In this document: one piece after another, positions 15,938 through 24,865 of the stretch
How positions within the stretch are numbered: position 1 is the stretch's first letter
How the letters are laid out: the number at the start of each line of letters is the position of its first letter
DNA from: Clostridiales bacterium
Lineage (GTDB): Bacteria > Bacillota > Clostridia > Saccharofermentanales > Saccharofermentanaceae
Length of the DNA: 49,543 bases
Direction of reading: 5' to 3'
NCBI GenBank assembly: GCA_017620475.1
Contig: JAFZQI010000006.1
Location: 1-49,543, forward strand
Made by a program: the position numbers and the translations under genes
The notes under the pieces: generated by a model
The model's input: the letters and a program-made list of their open reading frames with translations, nothing else
What the model was told of the DNA's origin: nothing
Database searches by the model: none

Positions 15938-16716
15938 GCATCCACCGCCTTTCGGCCGTCATGGTCCGACGGATCCTCCCCGGGGCCCGGTTCTTTTCGA
16001 GCATCGGCGTCCTCATCATCCTCCGGAATCGGCGCGATCCAGGCAAAGAGGCCTCCGGCCACCAGTGCGCAAATGATGATCGCGATTCCCGAAGAAACCT
16101 CATTCAGTTTCGGGATATAGCGGAAAGCCGCCGACAGCGCCATCGCCAGCGTGCAGCACAACGCCACCGCATGATTTTTCTTCGCCGGCGGAATGATGAT
16201 AGCCACAAACATAGCATATAGAGCAATTCCCAGCGCGGATACCACGATATCCGGAAGAATATCTCCTGCCAGTGCACCAAGTGCCGTACCGATCGTCCAT
16301 CCCCAGAACGGCGAAGTAATAAGCCCAAGAAGATACGGTGTTTCCAGGTCCTCTTTCTTACTGATGGCCACCGCAAAGATTTCATCGGTTACACCGAAGG
16401 CCACTGCCATACGCTGAAGAAGCTTCACCCGGGGGCTCAGTTTCTGCGAAAGCGACACCGACATCAGGGAGTATCGCAGGTTAATGACAAACTGGGTCAG
16501 TACCATCTCGATCATCGGAAGGCTGCCAACCATGATCGGAACCCCTGCCAGCTGCCCGGCCGAAGTCAGGTTCGCCACGGAAATCAGTACCGTCTGCCAG
16601 ACCGACAGCCCCATACCAACTGCAAATATCCCAAAAGCGAAGGAGACAGACAAGTATCCGAGACAGATAGGCATACCGTCCCGGACACCTTGTAGATAAA
16701 GCGATTTTCTCGTCAC
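15934..16716 (-). CDS. azlC: AzlC-family branched-chain amino acid permease
   Basis: 260 residues from a GTG start. QGVRDGMPICLGYLSVSFAFGIFAVG is the conserved AzlC N-terminus, and placing the start ten residues before it agrees with family length. Then come NLTSAGQLAGVPIM and several membrane segments. The last 30 residues form an unusual acidic hydrophilic tail (EDDEDADARKEPGPGEDPSD) that most AzlC proteins lack. The gene begins 14 bases after galM ends. Confidence 0.9.
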   Translation of the reverse strand: MTRKSLYLQGVRDGMPICLGYLSVSFAFGIFAVGMGLSVWQTVLISVANLTSAGQLAGVPIMVGSLPMIEMVLTQFVINLRYSLMSVSLSQKLSPRVKLLQRMAVAFGVTDEIFAVAISKKEDLETPYLLGLITSPFWGWTIGTALGALAGDILPDIVVSALGIALYAMFVAIIIPPAKKNHAVALCCTLAMALSAAFRYIPKLNEVSSGIAIIICALVAGGLFAWIAPIPEDDEDADARKEPGPGEDPSDHDGRKAVDA

Positions 16717-16730
16717 GGATCAGGCCATCC

Positions 16731-17840
16731 TCACTTTGCCGAGAAACGGTAACCGGTAAGGAAGCCCTTGACTTCACCCTTATCGATGACCGCAGATGCA
16801 AAATTATCATGGTGGATCGCATCCGGGAACATCTGCGTCTCGAGGCAGATCGCCTCGTACGGATGATATTGGATGCCACCCTTGCCAACATCGTCCAGAT
16901 TACATGCGCAATAGAGCTGTACGCCCGGGAAATTCGTCAGAACTTCCATCTTTCTTCCCGACTTTAAGGACTCGACTGAAGCCACCAGAGATACCTGATC
17001 CTGCATGGTCTTAAGTACATAGTTAGAGTCGGCACCCTTACTGCAGTTCAGCTGCGGGTTCGAAGAGGTAAGACAAAGCACTCTTTCCGTCGGTGTCGGA
17101 GTCCGGAAATCGAACTCTGTACCCTCGACATCGATATACTTGCCGTTCGGGACATTGTCCATATCTTTCTCGGTGATCTGATCGGCATCGATCCACAGGA
17201 GCTGCTCACCGATACGGCCTGCAGCCTGTCCGTCGATATTAAAATAGGAATGGTTCGTCGGAGCAAAGATCGTCTTCTTATCAGAAACGGCCTTATAGCA
17301 GATGATGAGCGTTCCATCTGTTGCCCATGTATAGAGGACCTTCATACCCATATTGCCCGGTACGCCGCACACGCCATCCGCAAGCATGAATGAGAGCAGC
17401 ACGCCCTCGGTCTCGATCGTCCAGTCATTCTTGATCTTCAAGTCGCCGATAAACGCATCCGCTTCCTCGCGGCTTACGATCATTCCGTCCCAGAAACTGT
17501 TCTGGAAGTTGCCAGGACCGCCATGGAGGTTATTCTCACCCTCATTTTTCGGCATCTGGTAGTCTACTCCGTCGATGGTAAAAGCACCACCCTTGATACG
17601 GTTTGCCGTTCTGCCGATGACGGATCCGTGACCTGCGCCGGAACCCAAATATCCTTCAATCGTATCGAAACCCAGCATGACATCGCCTAATTGGCCGTCC
17701 TTATCGAGAACATTCAACGTATGGATCGCCGCACCATATTCAATGACGGAAAAACTCTCTCCATTCGGTCTTGTCACTACGAATTCTGCGACTTCTCTGC
17801 CCTCTTTCGTCGTATCAAAAAGCACTTTCTCTGCTGCCAT
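16731..17840 (-). CDS. galM: Aldose 1-epimerase (galactose mutarotase)
   Basis: 369 residues from ATG 17838-17840; GAGG lies about 8 bases upstream, while the longer GTG frame has no ribosome site. Family residues are visible: NRIKGGAFTIDG, NLHGGPGNFQNSFWD (His in HGG), and TNHSYFNIDGQ with the second catalytic-type His; the catalytic Glu is in the C-terminal YEAICLETQMFPDAIH. It interconverts alpha and beta anomers of galactose or glucose. It leads the run galM-azlC-azlD, an odd metabolic mix. No other Leloir gene is in the window. Confidence 0.92.
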   Translation of the reverse strand: MAAEKVLFDTTKEGREVAEFVVTRPNGESFSVIEYGAAIHTLNVLDKDGQLGDVMLGFDTIEGYLGSGAGHGSVIGRTANRIKGGAFTIDGVDYQMPKNEGENNLHGGPGNFQNSFWDGMIVSREEADAFIGDLKIKNDWTIETEGVLLSFMLADGVCGVPGNMGMKVLYTWATDGTLIICYKAVSDKKTIFAPTNHSYFNIDGQAAGRIGEQLLWIDADQITEKDMDNVPNGKYIDVEGTEFDFRTPTPTERVLCLTSSNPQLNCSKGADSNYVLKTMQDQVSLVASVESLKSGRKMEVLTNFPGVQLYCACNLDDVGKGGIQYHPYEAICLETQMFPDAIHHDNFASAVIDKGEVKGFLTGYRFSAK

Positions 17841-17913
17841 ACCGGTCACCTCACTTATAGTTTATACCGCTAATATTATTGAGCCAATTCATATGGAAAG
17901 TCAATTCCAAATC

Positions 17914-17922
17914 TGCTAGAAT
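17914..17922 (+). promoter_or_regulatory. Extended -10 promoter of the ABC exporter
   Basis: TGCTAGAAT matches an extended -10 (TGnTAnAAT). It lies 57 bases before the ATG and no clear -35 is seen. Confidence 0.5.
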
Positions 17923-17978
17923 ACCTCTTAATTTCAGAGCAGTTCGCCGAGCCCGGCGAGAAAGGAGAAGTATTCAGA

Positions 17979-19718
17979 ATGAGTGCGAAATGGCGTAAGT
18001 TTCTTTCCTATTACCGTCCCTATCTCAAGGGCTTCATTGCCGACATGTGTTTCGCGCTCGTCGGTGCCGGCACCTCCCTTGTGATCCCGCTTATCATCCG
18101 TTACATCACGGGAACGGTACTGGCTGAGGGGTTTTCCGGGCCTAAGAATACGATCCTTCTTCTGTTCCTTCTCATGCTGGGACTTCTTGCAATCGAATTT
18201 GCCTGCAACTACTTCATCGCTTATGTCGGGCACATGGTCGGCGCCCACATGGAGTATGACCTGAGGAACGAACTGTTCACACATTATCAGAAGCTCTCCT
18301 TCCGTTTCTACGATGACCAGAAGGTCGGCTCACTGATGTCCCGCGTCACCAACGACCTTTTCGAGATCACGGAGCTGTATCATCACGGCCCCGAAGATCT
18401 GATGATCTCCGCCATTAAGCTCATCGGCTCGCTGATCATTCTTTGCATGATCAACGTCCCGCTGGCCCTGCTCGCCGTCTGTCCGATCCCCTTCATGGTG
18501 GCATTCGCATCCGTTCTGAACCGCAAGATGAAGCGCACCTTCAAGAAAAACAGAGAGCGCATCGCCGAGATCAATACCCGCATGGAGGACAGCCTCTCCG
18601 GCATCCGCGTCGTCAAGTCCTTCACCGGCGAGGATATGGAAATACACAAGTTCACAGAAGGCAACGACCTTTTCCTTCAAAGCAAGAAGGACAACTACCG
18701 CTACATGGCGATCTACCACTCCGTACTGTGGTGCACCACCGGATTGATCACCGTTGCCGTAGCCGCCTTCGGTGCACACATGATCGGAAACGATGCCCTG
18801 ACGTTACAGGACCTCATCGCCTTCCTCCTTTATGTGAATAACTTCACCGAGCCGATCAGAAAACTGGTCAGTTTCACCGAGCAGTTCCAGAACGGAATGT
18901 CCGGCTTCGAGCGTTTCTATGAGATGATCTGCATCGAACCGGATATCGAGGATCATCCCGATGCTACGGAACTTTCGGATATAAAGGGCGATATCGATTT
19001 TACGGACGTAACCTTTTCATACGGCGGTAATCCGACGAAAGAATCCAATGTCTTCTCTCACCTGAATCTTCATATCGACGCAGGCGAATACGTCGCTCTC
19101 GTCGGCCATTCCGGTGTAGGCAAAACAACGATCTGCAGTCTGATCCCCAGATTCTACGAACCCACCTCCGGCCGGATCACCATTGACGGCACCGATATCA
19201 CCTCGGTCACCCAGAAGTCTCTGCGCCGTAAGATCGGCATCGTTCAACAGGATGTCTATCTCTTCGCCGGAACCGTCATGGACAACATCCGTTACGGCCG
19301 CCCTGACGCCACCTTCGAAGAAGTGGTCGATGCCGCCAAGCGTGCCAACGCACACAATTTCATCATGGAGCTTCCCAACGGATACGATACGGACATCGGT
19401 CAAAGAGGCGTCAAACTCTCAGGCGGACAGAAGCAGCGATTGTCCATCGCACGCGTATTTCTCAAGAATCCGCCGATCCTTATCTTCGACGAGGCCACAT
19501 CCTCCCTCGACAATGAGAGCGAGCGTGTCATTCAGGACTCTCTTGAAGAACTGGCCAAGGACCGCACCACCCTCGTCATCGCCCACCGTCTCTCCACCAT
19601 CCAGAACGCCAAGCGTATCCTGGTCCTCTCGGAAAACGGCATCGAGGAAGAAGGAACACACGAAGAACTCCTTAGCAGAAACGGTGCATATGCCAAACTG
19701 TATCACACGGTAGTATAA
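17979..19718 (+). CDS. ABC exporter, fused permease and ATPase (MsbA/LmrA type)
   Basis: 579 residues, a half-transporter. An ABC transmembrane type 1 domain with six helices spans about 15-310. The ATPase domain from about 335 has Walker A GHSGVGKTT, Q-loop IVQQDVYLF, signature LSGGQKQR, Walker B ILIFDEATSSLD and the switch His in IAHRLST. It should act as a homodimer exporting lipids, drugs or peptides; no partner half is adjacent. AAGGAG precedes the ATG by about 10 bases. Confidence 0.93.
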   Translation: MSAKWRKFLSYYRPYLKGFIADMCFALVGAGTSLVIPLIIRYITGTVLAEGFSGPKNTILLLFLLMLGLLAIEFACNYFIAYVGHMVGAHMEYDLRNELFTHYQKLSFRFYDDQKVGSLMSRVTNDLFEITELYHHGPEDLMISAIKLIGSLIILCMINVPLALLAVCPIPFMVAFASVLNRKMKRTFKKNRERIAEINTRMEDSLSGIRVVKSFTGEDMEIHKFTEGNDLFLQSKKDNYRYMAIYHSVLWCTTGLITVAVAAFGAHMIGNDALTLQDLIAFLLYVNNFTEPIRKLVSFTEQFQNGMSGFERFYEMICIEPDIEDHPDATELSDIKGDIDFTDVTFSYGGNPTKESNVFSHLNLHIDAGEYVALVGHSGVGKTTICSLIPRFYEPTSGRITIDGTDITSVTQKSLRRKIGIVQQDVYLFAGTVMDNIRYGRPDATFEEVVDAAKRANAHNFIMELPNGYDTDIGQRGVKLSGGQKQRLSIARVFLKNPPILIFDEATSSLDNESERVIQDSLEELAKDRTTLVIAHRLSTIQNAKRILVLSENGIEEEGTHEELLSRNGAYAKLYHTVV

Positions 19719-19722
19719 GAAA

Positions 19723-19757
19723 AGCCGCATCCCCGATTCCGAAGATGCGGCTCTTTT
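19723..19757. terminator. Bidirectional terminator between ABC exporter and ybaK
   Basis: AGCCGCATC (19723-19731) pairs with GATGCGGCT (19744-19752), followed by CTTTT on the plus strand and TTTCTTAT on the minus strand. Confidence 0.85.
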
Positions 19758-19777
19758 AAACTTAGTATTCCCCCGGT

Positions 19778-20260
19778 TCAGTGCTCCTGCGTAATATCCG
19801 CAAACTGCCCATCCACCGCTTTCAGAAGGTCATCCGGAGCCAGGTGGATCTGGGTTCCGAGCATTCCTCCACTAACAATGATCGTATCAAACAGCTGTGC
19901 CGTCTCATCGATCACCGTCGGGTATTTTTTCTTCATTCCAATCGAGGTCACACCGCCACGGATATATCCCGTAACCGCCTGAATGTCCTTCACATGGACC
20001 ATCTCAAGTGCCTTCTCGCCCACGACCCGCGCCGCCTTCTTCATATCGACTTCCTCAGCGATCGGGATCACAAAAACAAAGTAATTCTTCGATTTTCCCT
20101 GCATCACGAGCGTCTTGAACGTGATTTCATAAGGCTGTCCCAGCATATCCGCAATATGCACGCCATCGATAAACTCCTCACACTCATAGTAAAAGGGTTC
20201 ATAAGGGATCTTCTCTTTATCCAGGATGCGCATCGCATTTGTTTTCGTATCTTTTTTCAT
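19778..20260 (-). CDS. ybaK: Cys-tRNA(Pro)/Cys-tRNA(Cys) deacylase YbaK
   Basis: 160 residues from ATG 20258-20260 with AGGAG 7 bases upstream. The frame runs 25 codons further up, but that part looks non-coding. It has the YbaK/EbsC fold: TNAMRILDKEKIPYE, KTLVMQGKSKNYFVFVIP, then GYIRGGVTSIGMKKK and the closing VSGGMLGTQIHLAPDDL. It hydrolyses Cys mischarged on tRNA-Pro in trans. Confidence 0.92.
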   Translation of the reverse strand: MKKDTKTNAMRILDKEKIPYEPFYYECEEFIDGVHIADMLGQPYEITFKTLVMQGKSKNYFVFVIPIAEEVDMKKAARVVGEKALEMVHVKDIQAVTGYIRGGVTSIGMKKKYPTVIDETAQLFDTIIVSGGMLGTQIHLAPDDLLKAVDGQFADITQEH

Positions 20261-20303
20261 GATCGGACTCCTGATGTCATTCTCTTTCCGGCCGTCTTTC
20301 GGA

Positions 20304-21593
20304 TCAGAAATCCTTCCAGAGCTCTTCTGATACATCCGAAGCCATAGGTCTGGAATCCGTACCCGTCAGCGGCTGGATGTTTGACAGCGCGATCACAACA
20401 CGTCGGTTAGACGCATCCACACGCACATTCGTGTTGTATCCCAGCGTCATTCCCGAATGCTCCACATAGCCGTCACAGATGTACCATCCATAGCCATAAC
20501 CGAACTGACCGCCGTCAAAGATCTTCGCCCAGCTCTCTTCCGTAAGCAGTGCATGATCGATCACGCAGTACTCCCACTGAAGAAGCCCGGCTGCCGTACC
20601 GGTCATCACACCCACCGCATAACTGATACTCGCATCCTGATGCGGCAGATCGAACCTAATCATTCCCAGATCTGTTCTCCCGTTAGAAGTCAGATGATCC
20701 GTATCCGGATAAAGCTCCGTGATATTCAGCGGTTCCAGAATATTCTTCCGGATATACTCATCGTAGGGAAGCCCGCTCAACTGCTCGATGATGATTCCCA
20801 GGAAATAATAATTCGTATTCGAATACTCAAACTGCGTCCCCGGCGTGAAATTCAGATCGTAAGCACACATCTTGCTCACAAGTTCCTCCTTCTCAAGAGG
20901 CGTTGTCACGACCGTACCGAGCATATCCGCAAAAGACATGACCGTTGAAAAATCGAGATTCTCCAGATCCTCCATCGTGAATCCCAAAACTCCGCAGTAA
21001 AGATAATCCGGAACACCCGAAGTCATATTCAGAAGCTGGTGGATCGTCACTTCGCCCGCATGCGAATACTCCGGAATGTATTTATCCAAGGTATCATCCG
21101 TACTGAGTTTCCCCTGCTCCACAAGCTGCATGATCGCCACCGCCGTGAACTGTTTCGTGATCGAGCCGAACTCGAAAACCGTATCAATACTGTTAAGGAT
21201 ATTCTGTTCCCGATCGGCCATTCCCGACTCGATATGCCATACTTCCTGTCCGTGATCGGCAACAAGCACGACCCCGTCAAAAGTAACGGAATTCATATAG
21301 TTCAGCGCTTTGTCCGTTCGAAAAGAACTGGGTTCCGGGCTGGGTGTCGGACTAACGTCCGGCGCAGGAGACGGACTCGGAGTCGGGCTAGACGTCTGCG
21401 TCTCCTCGGAAACGGAAGTCGGCGTCTGGCTTTCGGCCGGCTCATCAACCTCCGATGAAACAGTCGTCTTCCGCTCCTTCTTCGTCTTCTCTGTTGTCTC
21501 TTCCTTCTTACCGCAGGCACAAACAAGGGCTACGGCTAACGCCAGCAGCCCTGTCAGTATACGTTTATTTCTAATTTGTACTGCACTCTTCAT
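20304..21593 (-). CDS. Beta-lactamase-fold serine hydrolase lipoprotein
   Basis: 429 residues. The lipoprotein signal ends in the lipobox-like ALVCACGK. About 35-95 is a Ser/Thr/Pro/Glu linker. The class C beta-lactamase/PBP4* domain follows: catalytic SITK in FEFGSITKQFTAVA, the YSN motif in EYSNTNYYFLG, and HSGMTLGYNT in place of the KTG box. It is likely exported, anchored to the membrane and acting on peptidoglycan peptides or an ester substrate; antibiotic resistance is not implied. The start overlaps the stop of the upstream zinc-ribbon gene by one base (TAATG). Confidence 0.88.
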   Translation of the reverse strand: MKSAVQIRNKRILTGLLALAVALVCACGKKEETTEKTKKERKTTVSSEVDEPAESQTPTSVSEETQTSSPTPSPSPAPDVSPTPSPEPSSFRTDKALNYMNSVTFDGVVLVADHGQEVWHIESGMADREQNILNSIDTVFEFGSITKQFTAVAIMQLVEQGKLSTDDTLDKYIPEYSHAGEVTIHQLLNMTSGVPDYLYCGVLGFTMEDLENLDFSTVMSFADMLGTVVTTPLEKEELVSKMCAYDLNFTPGTQFEYSNTNYYFLGIIIEQLSGLPYDEYIRKNILEPLNITELYPDTDHLTSNGRTDLGMIRFDLPHQDASISYAVGVMTGTAAGLLQWEYCVIDHALLTEESWAKIFDGGQFGYGYGWYICDGYVEHSGMTLGYNTNVRVDASNRRVVIALSNIQPLTGTDSRPMASDVSEELWKDF

Positions 21594-22030
21594 TATGCTT
21601 CCGTTTCTTCGATTTTCTTATAGAATCGGCTCTTCTTCAGCGTTTTGTAGTCGCTCTTCTTCATACCGGTTGAGATCGGGAAGGTCTCACCGCTGTTCTT
21701 ATCGTCCAGGAAAAGATCCCATGTCTTTTCGGCCTTGTGATGCACTCCGCGAGGAACCAGATTGGTTGTCGGAGCGGACTTATCCTTTACGATCTTCTTC
21801 GCTTCCTTCTTATCCTGCTTCACAAGCTTATCTCCGGTGAAGCATACCGGGCAGAAATGATAATAATCCGCGCCCAGCGGAATCAGCGGGATATAATCGA
21901 TATGTCCCCACTTATTGAACTTCACATAAGTCTCCTGATACGTCTTGTGGCAGTACGAGCACTCTTTCGGCTCGCCTTTCGGTCCGAAAACCTTCTTAAA
22001 CGATTCAACTCCATAATATACAACGCCCAT
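21593..22030 (-). CDS. Zinc-ribbon-like hypothetical protein
   Basis: 145 residues from ATG 22028-22030 with GAGGG upstream; the longer frame (to 22192) is rejected because its first 54 residues are low quality and it would leave almost no room for the divergent gene. Two CxxC pairs (ECSYCH and CPVC), about 35 residues apart with YIPLIPLGADYYHF between them, suggest a zinc finger. The rest is Lys rich. I do not recognise the family. It is coupled by TAATG to the beta-lactamase-fold lipoprotein. Confidence 0.6.
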   Translation of the reverse strand: MGVVYYGVESFKKVFGPKGEPKECSYCHKTYQETYVKFNKWGHIDYIPLIPLGADYYHFCPVCFTGDKLVKQDKKEAKKIVKDKSAPTTNLVPRGVHHKAEKTWDLFLDDKNSGETFPISTGMKKSDYKTLKKSRFYKKIEETEA

Positions 22031-22171
22031 AAATTTACCCTCTGTTTCCCTGCACGAAGCAGTACTCATTACATTCTTTACCGATTTGCTTTCGCAAGTA
22101 CGATTTTCGCATATATCCATAAGTATTTCAATGTCTTTTTTCGTTCTCGGCACGGCGTCCGGAAAAGGTTG

Positions 22172-22180
22172 TGCTAAAAT
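22172..22180 (+). promoter_or_regulatory. Extended -10 promoter of the 22.2 kb plus cluster
   Basis: TGCTAAAAT (TGnTAnAAT type) lies 30 bases before the ATG at 22211. No convincing -35 is seen. Confidence 0.45.
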
Positions 22181-22210
22181 GGAAATATACACCGATGGAG
22201 GTTTGGGAAT

Positions 22211-22591
22211 ATGCTTTTTATCTTTACCTCATTTGAGTATTCCAACAAAGCGACTCTCTTTGCGATCTTGATGGATCTAATTGCATATGGTCTCGGCTTG
22301 GGCGGTATCATCGTCCTTCTGCTTGCAATCAAATTCGGTCCCCTTTTCATCCTTATCGGACTGCTGATGATTGCCGCTGCCATCTTCTTCTACTTTTTCC
22401 TCGGAAATGTCATTGGCGCCAGGATCGCAGCCAATGATTTCAAAAAGAAGATCCGCACTGACCCGATCGTAGCCTTAAACTATGTCAACAACGGCAGAGC
22501 CACATACGAGGAGATCGCCGCCATCAATCCCGCATTTGCGCAGAAGTACGAAGTAAACGCCTTCGGCAAGGTCACCTTGCGCAGGCACTGA
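22211..22591 (+). CDS. Small membrane protein with cytoplasmic tail
   Basis: 126 residues. Two hydrophobic segments at about 15-40 and 45-75 (LIAYGLGLGGIIVLLLAIKFGPLFILIGLLMIAAAIFF) are followed by a 55-residue basic tail (NDFKKKIRTDPIVALNYVNNGRATYEEIAAINPAF). Family unknown. GGAGG lies 9 bases before the ATG. It is the first gene of a plus-strand cluster with the kinase-like fusion and hpt. Confidence 0.65.
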   Translation: MLFIFTSFEYSNKATLFAILMDLIAYGLGLGGIIVLLLAIKFGPLFILIGLLMIAAAIFFYFFLGNVIGARIAANDFKKKIRTDPIVALNYVNNGRATYEEIAAINPAFAQKYEVNAFGKVTLRRH

Positions 22592-22607
22592 AAGGAGAGA
22601 CTCCCGC

Positions 22608-23543
22608 ATGCCGATTATCACGATATCCCGTCAGATGGGCAGTCTCGGAGATGAAGTCGCCTCCGCATTGAGCAGCAAGCTCGGTTGGGAACTGATCACA
22701 AGAGATCTTCTCATGGAACGCTTTTTCCCGGATATCAGCCAGGAGCAGCGTACCCGTCTCGGCGAGAGTGCCAAGTTTTACTTATCCGAGTACAAAGACG
22801 GAATCAGTTTTCGGGATGTTCTTGCAGATTCGCTGAACACCATGTCCGTTGAAGGGTCCGCCATCCTTTTGGGATTCGGATCACAGCAATTATTGTCCGG
22901 CAACGAAAACACGATCCATGTACGGATCATCGCACCGGACGAGACAAGATTGAGCCGGATCGAAAAACAGTTCCATCTCCCCGCAGAAGCTGCAGCAGAG
23001 CTTCTTTCTTCTACGGACAGGAAACACAAACGTTTCGTTTCACATGTGTTCGCCACGGATTCCACCGACGAAACGCTTTATCACCTGATCCTTAATACCG
23101 GCTATATGTCTGTCGATGAATGCGTCGCTGCCATCATTGCCACATGGAAAGAGCATCAGCTTCGCGTCCGCATCAAAGCAGAAACCAAAGAAGAAGGTGC
23201 CATGAATCACCAGACGGAGATGCCGGTATTCAAGAATCCTTCAGAGGCGGAATTTGCCAAGATCCTGGACATGTACCATATTGACTGGAAATATGAGCCC
23301 AAGACATTTCCCGTCGAATGGGACAGCGAAGGCAATGTCACTTTGGCGTTCAGCCCGGACTTCTATCTTCCGAGGTTTGATACGTATCTGGAACTGACGA
23401 CCATGAACCAGAAATACGTAACCAAGAAAAACAGAAAACTCAAGAAAGTCCTGGAGCTCTACCCCGGCGTCCATATTAAGATCGTATATAAGAAAGATTT
23501 TCTCGAACTGGCCGAACGGCTCAGGAGTTTCGGAAACGAATAA
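22608..23543 (+). CDS. Cytidylate-kinase-like protein fused to a PD-(D/E)XK-like domain
   Basis: 311 residues with two parts. Residues 1-185 resemble the cytidylate-kinase-like (P-loop) family: ITISRQMGSLGDEVASALSSKLGWELITRDLL, then GFGSQQLLSGNENTIHVRIIAPDETRLSRI. The usual GSGGR loop reads GSLGD, so nucleotide binding is uncertain. Residues 215-305 look like a restriction-endonuclease-like core: SPDFYLPRFDTYLELTT fits PD-x(n)-ExT, followed by KYVTKKNRKLKKVLELYP and IKIVYKKDF. It sits 66 bases upstream of hpt, which hints at a nucleotide or RNA-repair role (inference). AAAGGAG precedes the ATG. Confidence 0.65.
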   Translation: MPIITISRQMGSLGDEVASALSSKLGWELITRDLLMERFFPDISQEQRTRLGESAKFYLSEYKDGISFRDVLADSLNTMSVEGSAILLGFGSQQLLSGNENTIHVRIIAPDETRLSRIEKQFHLPAEAAAELLSSTDRKHKRFVSHVFATDSTDETLYHLILNTGYMSVDECVAAIIATWKEHQLRVRIKAETKEEGAMNHQTEMPVFKNPSEAEFAKILDMYHIDWKYEPKTFPVEWDSEGNVTLAFSPDFYLPRFDTYLELTTMNQKYVTKKNRKLKKVLELYPGVHIKIVYKKDFLELAERLRSFGNE

Positions 23544-23609
23544 GAAATGTTCCGGATCAGATAATTCGAAAACGAACAAGAAACGGGTTAGAAAGGAAGA
23601 CTGCCGCAT

Positions 23610-24137
23610 ATGGACGAGATCCGATACAAGAAAATAATCTACTCCGAGGAACAGCTCAAAGAGCGTGTAAGCGCCCTCGGAAAAATGATCACCGATGATT
23701 ACTGCGGCCGCGAACTGGTTCTTCTTGGCGTACTTAAAGGATCACTGTTTTTCTTCACCGACCTTTCCCGCGCCATCGACCTCCCCTTACAGCTGGATAT
23801 GATCGCCATCGGCAATATCCCTGACATGACAAGCAGCACCGGTATTGTTCGGATCACCAAGGATGTGGATATCAACATCACCGGAAAGCATGTCATCGTC
23901 ATTGAGGACATCATCCGCACCGGACTGACGACCGCTTATCTTCTCCAGACCCTGGAGGCCAGAAAGCCCGCCTCCATCGAGGTATGCACTTTGCTTTATA
24001 ACCCCGGCCGCCAGCTGATCGACCTTCCGGTCAAGTACTACGGTTTTGAAGTCGACCGTTCCTGGCTGGTGGGGTACGGGATGGACCAGTGTGACTACGG
24101 ACGTAACCTGCCTTTCATCGCGGAAATCGAGCACTGA
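23610..24137 (+). CDS. hpt: Hypoxanthine phosphoribosyltransferase
   Basis: 175 residues. The PRPP-binding loop is VIVIEDIIRTGLTTAYL, with LLGVLKGSLFFFTDL as the first phosphate loop and SWLVGYGMDQ near the C-terminus. It converts hypoxanthine and guanine with PRPP to IMP and GMP. Arg replaces the usual Asp/Ser after EDII (EDIIRTG instead of EDIIDSG or EDIIDTG), a conservative family variant at the site next to the catalytic acidic pair. No tilS or ftsH neighbour is present, unlike in many Bacillota. Confidence 0.92.
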   Translation: MDEIRYKKIIYSEEQLKERVSALGKMITDDYCGRELVLLGVLKGSLFFFTDLSRAIDLPLQLDMIAIGNIPDMTSSTGIVRITKDVDINITGKHVIVIEDIIRTGLTTAYLLQTLEARKPASIEVCTLLYNPGRQLIDLPVKYYGFEVDRSWLVGYGMDQCDYGRNLPFIAEIEH

Positions 24138-24205
24138 TCCTAATTCGATCCGGTCTCACTAAACGGATCTATTCATAAAAGTGTTTCTACGCAACACAGC
24201 CACAC

Positions 24206-24860
24206 AAAAAACGGAGGTCCTTTTCGAACCTCCGTTTTCTCGAATATTGATATGAGGACAAATAAAAGCTCCAGCGAACCAACTTTCCATCCAAATACCT
24301 TCGGTCGCCCTTTATTATCTGCGAACCTTCCCGATCCTGCCGATCACCCTCGAAACTGCAACTACTTAATACCCGACTCATCAAGTATTCTTCATTCAAT
24401 CCGATCCCGAAATGATGTCGTCCCGCGGCCTCTTTTCCGTTACCCTTCCGATCCATCCATCCGGCAATGACCCCGTGCCACTGCAACGTTTCCGAACCGA
24501 CTCATGTAACTTACTCAGTTATGACCCGTCTCCTGTCATTTCTCGTGGTCCCGATACAACCCGGTCACCTTTGCGTCCGACGCCGTATCCGTTACCAAGG
24601 TCTCTGACCTGACCTGCGACTTGTGTCCGCCATCGCGTACCGTCAATCGCTGTTCGCTTTCCACTTCTGCTTCCGCTATGGCTCCGACGGCTCCGACTTC
24701 CTCCGTATATCCTGACCTCACTGGATCCGATCTCTACGATCTTCGTCTTCGTTTCCTGACCACCCTATGGTCTTTCTGTTTTTCTCAGCCTCGCCTTGTG
24801 CATCTGCCAGTGGCGGCTCTCCGATTAGGACTTGGTGTGAACCCGCATTCCCTGGAGCTA
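24206..24860 (-). ncRNA. Candidate large structured ncRNA, about 650 nt, family unassigned
   Basis: No credible gene fills 24138-25189, but the minus strand of this part has all the marks of an RNA gene. The promoter TTGACT-16-TATACT (24893-24866) gives a start near 24860, and a perfect terminator ends it near 24206. The transcript is rich in G and A with many short hairpins: 24758-24772 (GACCA/TGGTC), 24598-24610 (AGGTC/GACCT), 24521-24539 (ATGAC/GTCAT), 24463-24479 (GGCA/TGCC), 24368-24389 (AATAC/GTATT), and GATAC/GTATC at 24553-24589 enclosing another. GNRA-like GAAA bits recur in loops. The frames inside have unnatural composition. Length and style fit the ROOL/OLE/GOLLD class of large ncRNAs, but I cannot match any of them, nor tmRNA or RNase P. 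Confidence 0.6.
24207..24240. terminator. Bidirectional terminator shared by hpt and the ncRNA
   Basis: ACGGAGGT (24211-24218) pairs with ACCTCCGT (24228-24235), flanked by A/T runs that give TTTTCT on the plus strand and TTTTTTG on the minus strand. Confidence 0.9.
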
Positions 24861-24865
24861 TTTTC

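Noticed and set aside
24206..24860. RNase P RNA or tmRNA
   Set aside because: A GGAGGAAGTCGG string resembles the P4 motif GAGGAAAGTCC, but the 3' GGCTTACAGAAC half and the tmRNA CCA end are missing.
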